DNA from: Rivibacter subsaxonicus
GTDB taxonomy: Bacteria; Pseudomonadota; Gammaproteobacteria; Burkholderiales; Burkholderiaceae_C
NCBI RefSeq assembly: GCF_004217215.1
Contig: NZ_SHKP01000004.1
Coordinates: forward strand, 1,148,829 to 1,212,828
Reading direction: 5' to 3'
DNA length: 64,000 nt
Of this stretch, positions 25,669 to 35,799 are shown piece by piece (positions within the stretch are counted from its first letter, which is position 1; the number at the start of each line of letters is the position of its first letter). The notes beneath the pieces are model-generated. The model did no database searches. It was given only the letters and a program-made list of their open reading frames with translations, and had not been told where the DNA came from. Position numbers and translations under genes: made by a program.

Positions 25669-26004
25669 CTACGGCTTCCAGCCGTTGACCGCGCCGATGT
25701 AGGCCCAGAGCGCGTCGAGTTGTTCGGGCGTGAGTGCACCGCCCAGCGCCGGCATCGCGCGCAGGCCCTGCGTCACCGAGCGCTCGAAGCGTTCGCGGTC
25801 GTTCTGCGGAAAGGTGCGCAGGTCGAAGCCGATGCCGCTGGTCACGAGGTTGAGGCCGTGGCAGCGGGCGCAGGTGCCGGTGTAGGTGCGGCGGCCGAGC
25901 TCGACGCGGGCCGCGGCGTCGGCCGCCGGTGCCTGCTGGGCCACGGCGCCGCCTGGCAGCGCCGCGCCCAGCAGCAGCGTCAGGGCTGCAGCGCGAAGGT
26001 CCAT
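25669..26004 (-). CDS. Periplasmic monohaem cytochrome c
   Basis: A 111-residue exported cytochrome. The signal peptide spans residues 1-22 (ending AVAQ), the haem site is Cys45-x-x-Cys48-His49 in GTCARCHGLN, and the axial Met is in QGLRAMPALGG. Its start overlaps the 3' end of the PQQ dehydrogenase by 25 bases, so the two are coupled. It probably accepts electrons from that dehydrogenase in the periplasm and passes them to the respiratory chain, as PedF/ExaB-type partners do. Its stop adjoins the PIN remnant. Confidence 0.85.
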   Translation of the reverse strand: MDLRAAALTLLLGAALPGGAVAQQAPAADAAARVELGRRTYTGTCARCHGLNLVTSGIGFDLRTFPQNDRERFERSVTQGLRAMPALGGALTPEQLDALWAYIGAVNGWKP

Positions 26005-27680
26005 ACCGAGCCGCCGGCCGGCACGTTGACCAGGTCGGGGTCGCCGGCCAGCGCGGCATAGACCGTGGCCGAGCCGCTGAGCACGGTGATGTACTGGCGA
26101 CCGTCGCGCTCCCAGGTGATCGGCAGGCCGCTGATGCCGGAGCCGGTCTGGAACTGCCAGAGCTGCTTGCCGGTCTTGGAGTCGAAGGCCATGAAGGCGC
26201 CGGTCTGCGCGCCGGTGAAGACCAGGCCGCTGGCGGTCGACAGCACGCCGGCCCAGAACGGGCTCTTGTTCGGGTGCTCCCAGACCTTCTTGCCGGCCAC
26301 CGGATCCCAGGCGGTCAAGGTGCCGCGCATGCCGTCGGTCGGCGCGACGAAGCCGCCGAGCTCGAGGCCGAGCCACCAGTTGGGGCCGCCCGGCCGCGCC
26401 TGCTGCACGTACTTGATGTTCATGCCGACGTCGATGGTGTTCATGAACACCAGCCGCCGCGCCGGGTCGTAGCTCATCGGCATCCAGTTCTTGCCGCCGA
26501 AGGCGCTCGGCCAGACCTCGATCATCTCGGTCGCCTGCTCGGTGACGCGCACCTTCTGCGTCATCGGCGTGTCGATCGGGCGGCCGCTGGCCGGGTCGAT
26601 GCCCGTGGCCCAGTTGATCTTGCGAGCGAAGGGCTTGGCCGAGATCAGCTTGCCGTTGCTGCGGTCGAGCACGTAGAAGAAGCCGTTGCGGTTGGCCTGC
26701 ATCAGCACCTTGGTCGGCTGGCCGTTGATCGGCAGCTCGGCCAGCACCAGTTCGTTGGTGCCGTCGTAGTCGTAGGGGTCGCCGGGCGAGAACTGGTAGT
26801 GCCAGACCAACTCGCCGCTCGAGGGCCGGATCGCCAGCGCCGAACTGATGTAGAGCGAGTCGCCGCCGCGCGTGGCCGGGTTCCACGGACTGCCGTTGCC
26901 GGTGCCCCAGTAGACGAGGTCGAGCTCGGGGTCGTAGGTGCCGGTCAGCCAGGTCGGTGCGCCGCCCTTGTCGGCCATGCCGGGCTTCCAGGTGTCGCCG
27001 CCGCGCTCGCCGGGCATCGCGGTGGTGTGGCGGGTCCACTTGCGCTCGCCGGTCTTCGGATCCCAGCCGGCTATGAAGCCGCGCGTGCCGTATTCGCCGC
27101 CGGAGATGCCGGTCAGCAGCATGCCGCCGGCCAGCAGCGGCGCCTGGGTCAGCGTGTAGCCTTCCTTGTAGTCGGCAGCCTTGACCTTCCAGACCTGCTT
27201 GCCGTCGGCCATGTTGATCGCCACCACGTGCGCGTCGATCGTGGTGCGGTAGAGCATGCCGCCCAGCGCCGCGAGACCGCGGCTGTGGATTCCGCAGCAG
27301 AGATAGCCGTTGATGTCGGCCGGCAGCTCGATCGGGGTCTTCCACTTCACCCGGCCGCTCACCGGATCGACCGCCATCGTGTGCGTGTGCGAGGCCACGT
27401 ACATCACGCCGTCGATCAGCAGCGGCTGGCTCGAGGCGTTGGCCGAGTTGTCGAGACTCAGGTTCCAGACCGGCACCAGGCGCTTGACGTTGGCCGGCGT
27501 GATCTGCGTGAGCGTGGAGTGGCGCTGCTGGCCCCAGCCCATGCCGTAGGTCGTCACGTCGCCCGGGGTGGCGGCGTCGTTGCGCAGGTCGGCCAGCGAC
27601 TGGGCCGACGCGCCGCCGGCGACCGCCGCCAGCGCGAGGGCGAGGAGCGGGCGCCAGCGCCCGAAGCCAGTAATGCTCAT
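25980..27680 (-). CDS. PQQ-dependent alcohol dehydrogenase, lanthanide-type active site
   Basis: A 566-residue periplasmic quinoprotein with a signal peptide (1-27, cut after ASAQ) and an eight-bladed propeller with W-motif repeats. Adjacent Cys128-Cys129 (GYLCCGIHSRG) form the rare vicinal disulfide of methanol/ethanol dehydrogenases. In SPGDPYDYDGTNELVL the catalytic base is Asp304, and the residue two positions on is Asp306; this extra Asp is the signature of lanthanide-using XoxF/PedH enzymes, while calcium enzymes have Ala or Ser. The overlapping cytochrome c gene is the likely electron acceptor. PQQ synthesis genes are not in the window. Start ATG 27680 is preceded by AAGGAGACAGC on the minus strand. 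Confidence 0.88.
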   Translation of the reverse strand: MSITGFGRWRPLLALALAAVAGGASAQSLADLRNDAATPGDVTTYGMGWGQQRHSTLTQITPANVKRLVPVWNLSLDNSANASSQPLLIDGVMYVASHTHTMAVDPVSGRVKWKTPIELPADINGYLCCGIHSRGLAALGGMLYRTTIDAHVVAINMADGKQVWKVKAADYKEGYTLTQAPLLAGGMLLTGISGGEYGTRGFIAGWDPKTGERKWTRHTTAMPGERGGDTWKPGMADKGGAPTWLTGTYDPELDLVYWGTGNGSPWNPATRGGDSLYISSALAIRPSSGELVWHYQFSPGDPYDYDGTNELVLAELPINGQPTKVLMQANRNGFFYVLDRSNGKLISAKPFARKINWATGIDPASGRPIDTPMTQKVRVTEQATEMIEVWPSAFGGKNWMPMSYDPARRLVFMNTIDVGMNIKYVQQARPGGPNWWLGLELGGFVAPTDGMRGTLTAWDPVAGKKVWEHPNKSPFWAGVLSTASGLVFTGAQTGAFMAFDSKTGKQLWQFQTGSGISGLPITWERDGRQYITVLSGSATVYAALAGDPDLVNVPAGGSVWTFALQP

Positions 27681-27799
27681 GCTGTCTCCTTCTTGTGGGT
27701 CATGGGCCATGGCGGCCGGCATCGACTCTATGCGCGTCGGCTGCCGCACGCCCCCCCGGGTCGACGCCCTAGGGGGCCGCTCGGACCTACACTGCGGCC

Positions 27800-28183
27800 A
27801 TGAGCCGTTGGCACCGGATCCTGTTGAGTTTGCTGTTGGCGCTGGCCCTGCCGGTCCAGGGCCATGCCGCACGCACCATGCTGTGGTGCGGGGGCATGGC
27901 GCCGCCGACGACGCAGGCGCATCGGCACGATGCCCAGCCGTCCGCGCCGGCGGTGGCCGACGAGCACGCGGCTCACCATCACGGCGAGGCGGCCGATGCC
28001 AAGCCGGCCGGTGGCAAGTGCAGCGTCTGCGCCGCCTGCTGCACCGGCGCGGCGCTGGTGCAGGCGCCGCTGCTCATGCCGGTGGTGCGGGTCGCTCCGG
28101 ACTACGCGCCGCTGACACCTCGGCTGCATGCCCGCGTGGCCATCGACGGCCTCGAACGACCTCCCCGAAGCGAACTCGCCTGA
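27800..28183 (+). CDS. Small secreted Cys/His-rich protein of the copper cluster
   Basis: A 127-residue exported protein of no named family that I can assign. A signal peptide (1-23) is followed by Cys30 and a His-rich stretch (HRHD, HAAHHHGEAADAK) and then CSVCAACC near residues 73-80. This resembles the small CzcI-like periplasmic proteins found at the head of metal-resistance operons, which bind or sense metals; that role is inferred. It is the first gene of the cluster, divergent from the PQQ dehydrogenase with 119 bp between them. Confidence 0.6.
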   Translation: MSRWHRILLSLLLALALPVQGHAARTMLWCGGMAPPTTQAHRHDAQPSAPAVADEHAAHHHGEAADAKPAGGKCSVCAACCTGAALVQAPLLMPVVRVAPDYAPLTPRLHARVAIDGLERPPRSELA

Positions 28184-28187
28184 ACGG

Positions 28188-28209
28188 CCGATCCGCACGC
28201 GCGGATCGG
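28188..28209 (+). terminator. Hairpin after the first copper-cluster gene
   Basis: A perfect 9-bp stem CCGATCCGC/GCGGATCGG with a 4-nt loop, followed by TGCTTTCC. It may partly terminate or process the transcript before the next gene. Confidence 0.45.
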
Positions 28210-28270
28210 TGCTTTCCGTCGTCCCGCGCCAATCGGTGCGGTGGTCGATCGACATCGTGCGAGGTTCTTC

Positions 28271-28609
28271 ATGTTCCGAATCCCATTGGGGGTGGCTCCG
28301 TCGGCGGCTGCCATGACCCTGTTGCTGGTCGCCGCGGGCGCACTGGCCCAGCCGGCAAGCGTGGCCGCACCCGCATCGGCGCCGCGGCGCGCCGACCCGG
28401 CCGATCCCGCCGCCAGCGTGCCGGTGCTGAACCACCGCTCGGCCTTCACCGGTTACCGGCCCAACGTCGAGCAGCCGGTCGGCGCGTGGCGCGAGCTCAA
28501 CGACCAGGTCGGGCGCATCGGCGGCTGGCGCAGCTACGCGCGGGAGGCGCAGTCGACGGCACCGCCCGAAGCGGCGGCCTCGGCTCCGGCGACCACCGAC
28601 AAGCGTTGA
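28271..28609 (+). CDS. Small exported protein of the copper cluster
   Basis: A 112-residue protein with a signal peptide (to about residue 26, ALAQ) and an Ala/Pro-rich flank on either side of a conserved-looking core VLNHRSAFTGYRPNVEQPVGAWRELND (about residues 52-78) and VGRIGGWRSYARE. Proteins with this core sit upstream of CusC-like outer-membrane factors in betaproteobacterial metal clusters; I know no biochemical function. GAGG 7 bp upstream supports ATG 28271. It is followed 10 bp later by the outer-membrane factor. Confidence 0.6.
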   Translation: MFRIPLGVAPSAAAMTLLLVAAGALAQPASVAAPASAPRRADPADPAASVPVLNHRSAFTGYRPNVEQPVGAWRELNDQVGRIGGWRSYAREAQSTAPPEAAASAPATTDKR

Positions 28610-28619
28610 GGAGGGTGCC

Positions 28620-30041
28620 ATGAGCAGATTGAGTTTCGGCGCCCGGCGCCGCTGGCACCACGTGGCGCTCGCATCGGCGGTGCTGCTGCTGGCGGGCTGC
28701 GCCTCGCTGAGCGAGGACGGCGGCCTCGCCCCGGTGCAGCAGGCGGCGCGCGAACAACTCGGCAAGGACCTGCTGCCGGCCCGCAGCGACGCGGACCTGG
28801 TCACCATCGAGCAGCGCGTCGCCGAGCTGCTCGCCAAGCCGCTGACGGCGGATAGCGCGGTCCAGATTGCGCTGCTCAACAACCGCGGCCTGCAGGCCAG
28901 CCTGCAGGAACTCGGCATCGCCGAGGCCGAGCTGGTGCAGGCCAGTCGCCTGCCCAACCCCGGCTTCAACTTCACGCGCCTCAAGCGCGGCAGCGAGCGC
29001 GAGATCGAGCGAAGCTTCTCCTTCGACCTGGCGCACCTGATCGCGCTGCCGCTGAGCATGCCGATGGAGCAGCGGCGCTTTGGCGCCGTGCAGCGCAGCG
29101 TGTCGATGCAGATGCTGTCGGCGGCCTTCGAGGCCCGCAAGGCGTACTACGGCGCGGTCGCTGCCGAGCAGACGCTGCGCTACATGCGCGACGTCAAGGC
29201 GGCCGCCGATGCCGGCGCCGAGCTGGCGCGCCGCATGGCCGAGGCCGGCAACTGGAACAAGCTGCAGCAGGCGCGCGAGCACGCCTTCTTCGCCGATGCG
29301 GCGCTGAACCTGGCGCGCGCCCAGCGGGCCCAGGTGGCCGCGCGAGAACGCCTGATCCGCCAGCTCGGACTGTGGGGGACGCAGACGCAGTTCGCGCTAC
29401 CCGCGCGCCTGCCCGAACTGCCGCCGGAGCCGGCCGACCGGCCCGACATCGAGCAGGCGGCGATGGCGCAGCGGCTCGACGTGCAGGCGGCGAAGCTGCA
29501 ATCGGAGGCGATGGCGAAGAACCTGGGCCTGAGCAAGGTCACGCGCTTCCTCAACGTGCTCGAACTGGGCTACCAGCACAACACCTCCAACGAGCTGCCG
29601 CGCCAGACCGGCTACGAGATCACGCTCGAGATCCCGCTGTTCGACTGGAGCGGCGCGCGCGTGGCCAGGGCCGAGGCGCTCTACATGCAGAGCGTGCACC
29701 GCACCGCGCAGGTGGCGGTGGACGCGCGCTCGCAGGTGCGCGAGGCCTACCTGGGCTACCGCTCGGCCTGGGACATCGCGCGTCACTACCGCGACGACAT
29801 CGTGCCGGCCGCCCGGCGCATCTCCGACGAGAACCTGCTTCGCTACAACGGCATGCTGATCGGCGTGTTCGAACTGCTGGCCGACACGCGCGCGCAGATC
29901 GCCGCGGTCAACGGCGCGATCGAGGCGCAACGCGACTACTGGATCGCGCAGGCCGACCTCGAGATGGCGCTGATCGGCCCGCCGAGCCTGCCGGCCGTGC
30001 GCGATTCGTCGATGGCTGCCGCCGGCGCCTCGGCCCACTGA
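28620..30041 (+). CDS. TolC/CusC-type outer-membrane efflux lipoprotein
   Basis: A 473-residue outer-membrane factor. The signal peptide ends with lipobox LLAGC (lipid-modified Cys27). Two homologous halves follow the TolC pattern of helical barrel segments: QIALLNNRGLQASLQELGIAEAE and NPGFNFTRLKR in the first half, then DVQAAKLQSEAMAKN and YEITLEIPLFDWSGARV in the second. Such trimers form the exit duct of tripartite pumps. No membrane-fusion protein or RND pump is adjacent, so it may pair with a pump encoded elsewhere. The next gene begins 17 bp later. Confidence 0.85.
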   Translation: MSRLSFGARRRWHHVALASAVLLLAGCASLSEDGGLAPVQQAAREQLGKDLLPARSDADLVTIEQRVAELLAKPLTADSAVQIALLNNRGLQASLQELGIAEAELVQASRLPNPGFNFTRLKRGSEREIERSFSFDLAHLIALPLSMPMEQRRFGAVQRSVSMQMLSAAFEARKAYYGAVAAEQTLRYMRDVKAAADAGAELARRMAEAGNWNKLQQAREHAFFADAALNLARAQRAQVAARERLIRQLGLWGTQTQFALPARLPELPPEPADRPDIEQAAMAQRLDVQAAKLQSEAMAKNLGLSKVTRFLNVLELGYQHNTSNELPRQTGYEITLEIPLFDWSGARVARAEALYMQSVHRTAQVAVDARSQVREAYLGYRSAWDIARHYRDDIVPAARRISDENLLRYNGMLIGVFELLADTRAQIAAVNGAIEAQRDYWIAQADLEMALIGPPSLPAVRDSSMAAAGASAH

Positions 30042-30058
30042 ATCCCGGAGTCCACACG

Positions 30059-31462
30059 ATGCTTTTCTCCCGACGCAATCTGCTGCGCGCCACCGGCATT
30101 GCCGGCGCTGCCGCCGTCAGCAAGGTCGCCCTGGCCGCGCTGCCCGAGCCGGTCATGCAAACCCGGCCCGACACGATGCCGCCACTGGTGCCGAGCAGCG
30201 GTCGGCCCTACAACCCCGTGGTCACGCTCAACGGCTGGACGCTGCCCTGGCGCATGAATGCCGGCGTCAAGGAGTTCCACCTGGTGGCCGAGCCGGTGCT
30301 GCGCGAGCTCGCACCCGGCATGAAGGCCCACCTGTGGGGCTACAACGGCCAGAGCCCGGGGCCGACGATCGAGGTGGTCGAGGGCGACCGGGTGCGCATC
30401 TTCCTCACCAACAAGCTGCCCGAGCACACCAGCATGCACTGGCACGGGCAGCGCCTGCCCAACGGCATGGACGGCGTCTCGGGCCTGACCCAGCCCTCGA
30501 TCCAGCCCGGCAAGACCTTCGTCTATGAATTCGTCGCGCGCCGGCCCGGCACCTTCATGTACCACCCGCATGCCGACGAGATGGTGCAGATGGCGATGGG
30601 GATGATGGGCTTCTGGGTCACGCACCCGCGGCAGAAGCACCCGCTGATCGCCGAGGTCGACCGCGACTTCTGCTTCCTGCTCAATGCCTACGACATCGAG
30701 CCGGGTACCGCCACGCCGAAGATCATGACGATGCTCGACTTCAATCTCTGGACCTGGAACAGCCGCATCTTTCCCGGCATCGACACGCTCAACGTGCGCC
30801 GGGGCGACCGCGTGCGCGTGCGCATCGGCAACCTGACGATGACCAACCACCCGATCCACCTGCACGGCCACGAGTTCGAGGTCAGTGGCACCGACGGCGG
30901 CCCGGTGCCCAAAGCCGCGCGCTGGCCCGAGGTGACGACCGACATAGCGGTCGGCCAGATGCGCCAGATCGAGTTCATCGCCGACGAGGAGGGCGACTGG
31001 GCTTTTCACTGCCACAAGAGTCATCACACGATGAACGCGATGGGACACGCGGTGCCGACGATGATCGGCGTCGACCACCGCGGCCTCGCCAGGCAGATCA
31101 CCAAGCTGATTCCCGACTACATGGTGATGGGCGAGCGCGGCATGGCCGACATGGCCGAGATGGAGATGCCGCTGCCCGACAACACGATCCCGATGATGAC
31201 TGGCGCCGGTCCGTTCGGCTCGGTCGAGATGGGTGGCATGTTCAGCATGCTCAAGGTGCGCCGGAACCAGAAGCCGGGCGACTACGGCAACCCCGGCTGG
31301 TTCAGGCAGCCGACGGGCACGCAGGCCTTCGAGTGGGCCGGCGCGCTGGCCGAGCCGGCGCGGTTCAAGGCCGAGGGCGGACGCGCGATGCCGGGGCGGC
31401 AGGCACCGTCCGGCGAGATCGAGGTCAATGTGCGCAAGCCGGGCGGCCATGCCGGTCACTGA
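30059..31462 (+). CDS. Periplasmic multicopper oxidase
   Basis: A 467-residue cupredoxin-fold oxidase. The twin-arginine motif SRRNLLRATG implies export folded with copper. The four copper-ligand segments are present: HWHG (~126), HPHAD, HPIHLHGHEFEV and HCHKSHHTMNAMGH, the last supplying the type 1 Cys with axial Met (HCHxxxHxxxxM). Its likely role is oxidation of Cu(I) or other substrates for copper tolerance. The C-terminal ~110 residues are Met-rich (MADMAEMEMPLPDN, MGGMFSMLKV), as in CueO-like enzymes that bind extra copper. It sits between the outer-membrane factor and the cupredoxin. Confidence 0.9.
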   Translation: MLFSRRNLLRATGIAGAAAVSKVALAALPEPVMQTRPDTMPPLVPSSGRPYNPVVTLNGWTLPWRMNAGVKEFHLVAEPVLRELAPGMKAHLWGYNGQSPGPTIEVVEGDRVRIFLTNKLPEHTSMHWHGQRLPNGMDGVSGLTQPSIQPGKTFVYEFVARRPGTFMYHPHADEMVQMAMGMMGFWVTHPRQKHPLIAEVDRDFCFLLNAYDIEPGTATPKIMTMLDFNLWTWNSRIFPGIDTLNVRRGDRVRVRIGNLTMTNHPIHLHGHEFEVSGTDGGPVPKAARWPEVTTDIAVGQMRQIEFIADEEGDWAFHCHKSHHTMNAMGHAVPTMIGVDHRGLARQITKLIPDYMVMGERGMADMAEMEMPLPDNTIPMMTGAGPFGSVEMGGMFSMLKVRRNQKPGDYGNPGWFRQPTGTQAFEWAGALAEPARFKAEGGRAMPGRQAPSGEIEVNVRKPGGHAGH

Positions 31463-31480
31463 TCGCAGCGAGGAGCATCG

Positions 31481-32002
31481 ATGAAACTCGACGTCAGACA
31501 CCTCGCCGCGGCGCTCGCCGTCGGTGCCTGCTGCCTCGCGTCGGGCGCGCATGCGCATGGCGACGCGGCGCACCCCGCCAAGTCGGCGCCGGTGGTCAGG
31601 GAACAGAAGGAATGGGGCATCGCGGGTGACGCGAAGGCGGTCCGGCGCACGGTGCGGATCCGCATGCTCGACACCATGCGCTTCGCGCCCGACAAGGTCT
31701 CGGTGAAGCAGGGCGAGACGATCCGCTTCGTGATCCGCAACGAGGGCAGGATGCTCCACGAGTTCGTGATCGGCACCCGGGCGGAGAACGACGCCCACGC
31801 CGCGCTGATGATCAGGTTCCCCGACATGGAGCACGACGAGCCCTGGATGGCCCACGTGCCACCGGGCCAGGCCGGCGAGATCGTCTGGCACTTCAACCGC
31901 GCGGGCGAGTTCGACTTCGCCTGCCTGATCGCCGGCCACTACCAGGCCGGCATGGTGGGCCGGATCAGCGTGTCCGCGACCCAGGCAAGGAATCCATCAT
32001 GA
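31481..32002 (+). CDS. Secreted cupredoxin-domain protein
   Basis: A 173-residue exported protein with a signal peptide (1-25, AHA) and a plastocyanin-like domain (~60-165). Type 1 copper ligands can be seen: His in RMLHEFVIG, then Cys, His and Met in FACLIAGHYQAGM. It likely shuttles electrons to or from the multicopper oxidase or binds periplasmic copper. Its stop overlaps the start of the CusF-like gene (ATGA at 31999-32002), so translation is coupled. Confidence 0.85.
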   Translation: MKLDVRHLAAALAVGACCLASGAHAHGDAAHPAKSAPVVREQKEWGIAGDAKAVRRTVRIRMLDTMRFAPDKVSVKQGETIRFVIRNEGRMLHEFVIGTRAENDAHAALMIRFPDMEHDEPWMAHVPPGQAGEIVWHFNRAGEFDFACLIAGHYQAGMVGRISVSATQARNPS

Positions 32003-32286
32003 TGAAGTTGTTGCTGGTGGCGCTGGCCACCTCGTTCTGGACGCTGATCGCTTCCGCCGCGAGCCATCTGAGCGACGGTGAGATCCGCAAGGTCGACAAG
32101 GAGGCGCTCAAGCTCACCATCCGGCATGGCGAGATCAGGAACCTCGAGATGCCGCCGATGACGATGGTGTTCCAGGTCCGGGACGCCGCGCTGCTCGACG
32201 GCGTGAAGGCCGGCGACAAGATCCGCTTCAGGGCCGAGAAGAGCGCCGGCGGCTTCGTCGTGACCGAGATCGAGGTGGCTCGATGA
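31999..32286 (+). CDS. CusF-like periplasmic copper-binding protein
   Basis: A 95-residue protein with a signal peptide (1-21) and the small CusF beta-barrel. Copper ligands correspond to His43 (IRHGE) and Met54/Met56 in EMPPMTMVFQV. E. coli CusF has a Trp at the position before PPMTM that caps Cu(I); here it is Met51. It probably carries Cu(I) in the periplasm. Both ends overlap neighbouring genes by four bases (ATGA). Confidence 0.85.
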   Translation: MMKLLLVALATSFWTLIASAASHLSDGEIRKVDKEALKLTIRHGEIRNLEMPPMTMVFQVRDAALLDGVKAGDKIRFRAEKSAGGFVVTEIEVAR

Positions 32287-32693
32287 ACTGCGGCAGCCCG
32301 AGATCATTGATCTGCCGCGACAAGCTCCGCGTGCTCGGCCTCGTGCTCGTCCTGGCCGGCGCCAGCCCGCTGGCGCACGCCGAACTGGTGAACATCGCCT
32401 GGGACGGCCAAGGCCGCTTCGAGCGCCGCGCGACGCTGGCTCCGGGAAAGTTCCTCGAGGTCTGCGGGAAGCTGTCCAGGGGGCAGGCGATTGCCTGGTC
32501 CTTCAAGAGCGACGGCCCGTTGAACTTCAACATCCACTATCACGAGGGCGACAAGGTCGAGTACCCGGCCCGCCGCGATGCGGTCGCCGAACTCGAGGGT
32601 CGGCTCGAGGCCGGGCTCGACCAGGACTACTGCTGGATGTGGAGCAACAAGTCGGAGCGCGCCGCAGATTTGCACCTGATGCTGAGCCGCTGA
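32283..32693 (+). CDS. Small exported protein closing the copper cluster
   Basis: A 136-residue protein with an N-terminal extension and signal peptide (~1-33, ending AHA). The mature part contains WDGQGRFERRATLAPGKFLEVCGKL, NFNIHYHEGDKVEYP and a late DQDYCWMWSNKS, giving two Cys that could pair and a His-rich strand. It resembles small beta-sandwich periplasmic proteins; function unknown. The start overlaps the CusF-like gene stop. The next gene is convergent. Confidence 0.6.
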   Translation: MNCGSPRSLICRDKLRVLGLVLVLAGASPLAHAELVNIAWDGQGRFERRATLAPGKFLEVCGKLSRGQAIAWSFKSDGPLNFNIHYHEGDKVEYPARRDAVAELEGRLEAGLDQDYCWMWSNKSERAADLHLMLSR

Positions 32694-32701
32694 AGCGCCC
32701 A

Positions 32702-32726
32702 TGAAAAAGGCCCGCCGAAGCGGGCC
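32702..32726 (-). terminator. Intrinsic terminator of hppA
   Basis: A 7-bp stem GGCCCGC/GCGGGCC with loop CGAA; on the minus strand it is followed by CCTTTTTCAT. It lies 29 bp past the hppA stop. The plus-strand side lacks a T-run. Confidence 0.75.
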
Positions 32727-32754
32727 CGGGCATCGAAGATGCGTTCGCGCGTGA

Positions 32755-34914
<2,160 letters not shown>

Positions 34915-35185
34915 GGGGGGGTTCTCCTTCGCCTCGGAATTGAGGACCTCGATTGAACGGCGCGCCCGGCTTCTTGGGTCGGAGCGGTGGGCTCCGGTCG
35001 GGTCACAGTTTTGGCGGGTCGATGCTACGGGCGCCTTTGCTGCGACGCAACGCACCGGTCCATGGTGTTTTCCTGCGGTGACGGCCGCGTGGCAACGCGC
35101 TTGTGCAATGGCCGATCGGGCCGCCGGCACCCTTAGAATCCGGGTTTCCCCGCGGTCTTTCGCAACGCAAGCAAAGAATCAAGCC

Positions 35186-35728
35186 ATGAGCCTGCACAAC
35201 GTGACCCCCGGCGCCAAGGCGCCCGACGAGTTCAACGTCGTCATCGAGATCCCGATGAATGCCGATCCGATCAAGTACGAGGTCGACAAGGCCTCCGGCG
35301 CGCTGTTCGTCGATCGCTTCATGACCACCGCGATGCACTACCCGTGCAACTACGGCTACATCCCGCGCACGCTGGCCGACGACGGCGATCCGGTCGACGT
35401 GCTGGTGATCACGCCCTTCGCGCTGACGCCGGGCGTGGTCGTGACCTGCCGCCCGATCGGCGTGCTGCAGATGGACGACGAGGCCGGCGGCGACGCCAAG
35501 CTGCTCGCGGTGCCGACCTCCAAGATCCTGCCGATCTACGACCACTGGAAGAAGCCCGAGGACATCAATCCGATGCGGCTCAAGGCGATCCAGCACTTCT
35601 TCGAGCACTACAAGGACCTCGAGGCCGGCAAGTGGGTCAAGGTCAAGGGCTGGGAAGGTCCGGATGCGGCGCGCACCGAGATCGTCAACGGCCTGGCCGC
35701 CTACCTCGAGAGCGCCGACAAGGGCTGA
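35186..35728 (+). CDS. ppa: Soluble inorganic pyrophosphatase
   Basis: A 180-residue family I pyrophosphatase that drives biosynthesis by hydrolysing pyrophosphate in the cytoplasm. Conserved segments are [35 protein letters not shown] with the metal motif DGDPVDVLV, and [15 protein letters not shown]. Length is as in E. coli (176). It is the divergent partner of the proton-pumping pyrophosphatase, so the cell has both a heat-wasting and an energy-conserving route at one locus. Confidence 0.96.
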   Translation: MSLHNVTPGAKAPDEFNVVIEIPMNADPIKYEVDKASGALFVDRFMTTAMHYPCNYGYIPRTLADDGDPVDVLVITPFALTPGVVVTCRPIGVLQMDDEAGGDAKLLAVPTSKILPIYDHWKKPEDINPMRLKAIQHFFEHYKDLEAGKWVKVKGWEGPDAARTEIVNGLAAYLESADKG

Positions 35729-35799
35729 GCCGGCGCGGCGGCCGGGCCGCCGCTACACTGCGCCGGGTCGTCGTTTCGGCCTTCGGGCCCGTTGCCGTC

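Noticed and set aside
28620-30041. The outer-membrane factor as evidence of a complete Cus efflux system
   Set aside because: No RND pump or membrane-fusion gene lies on either side within the window.
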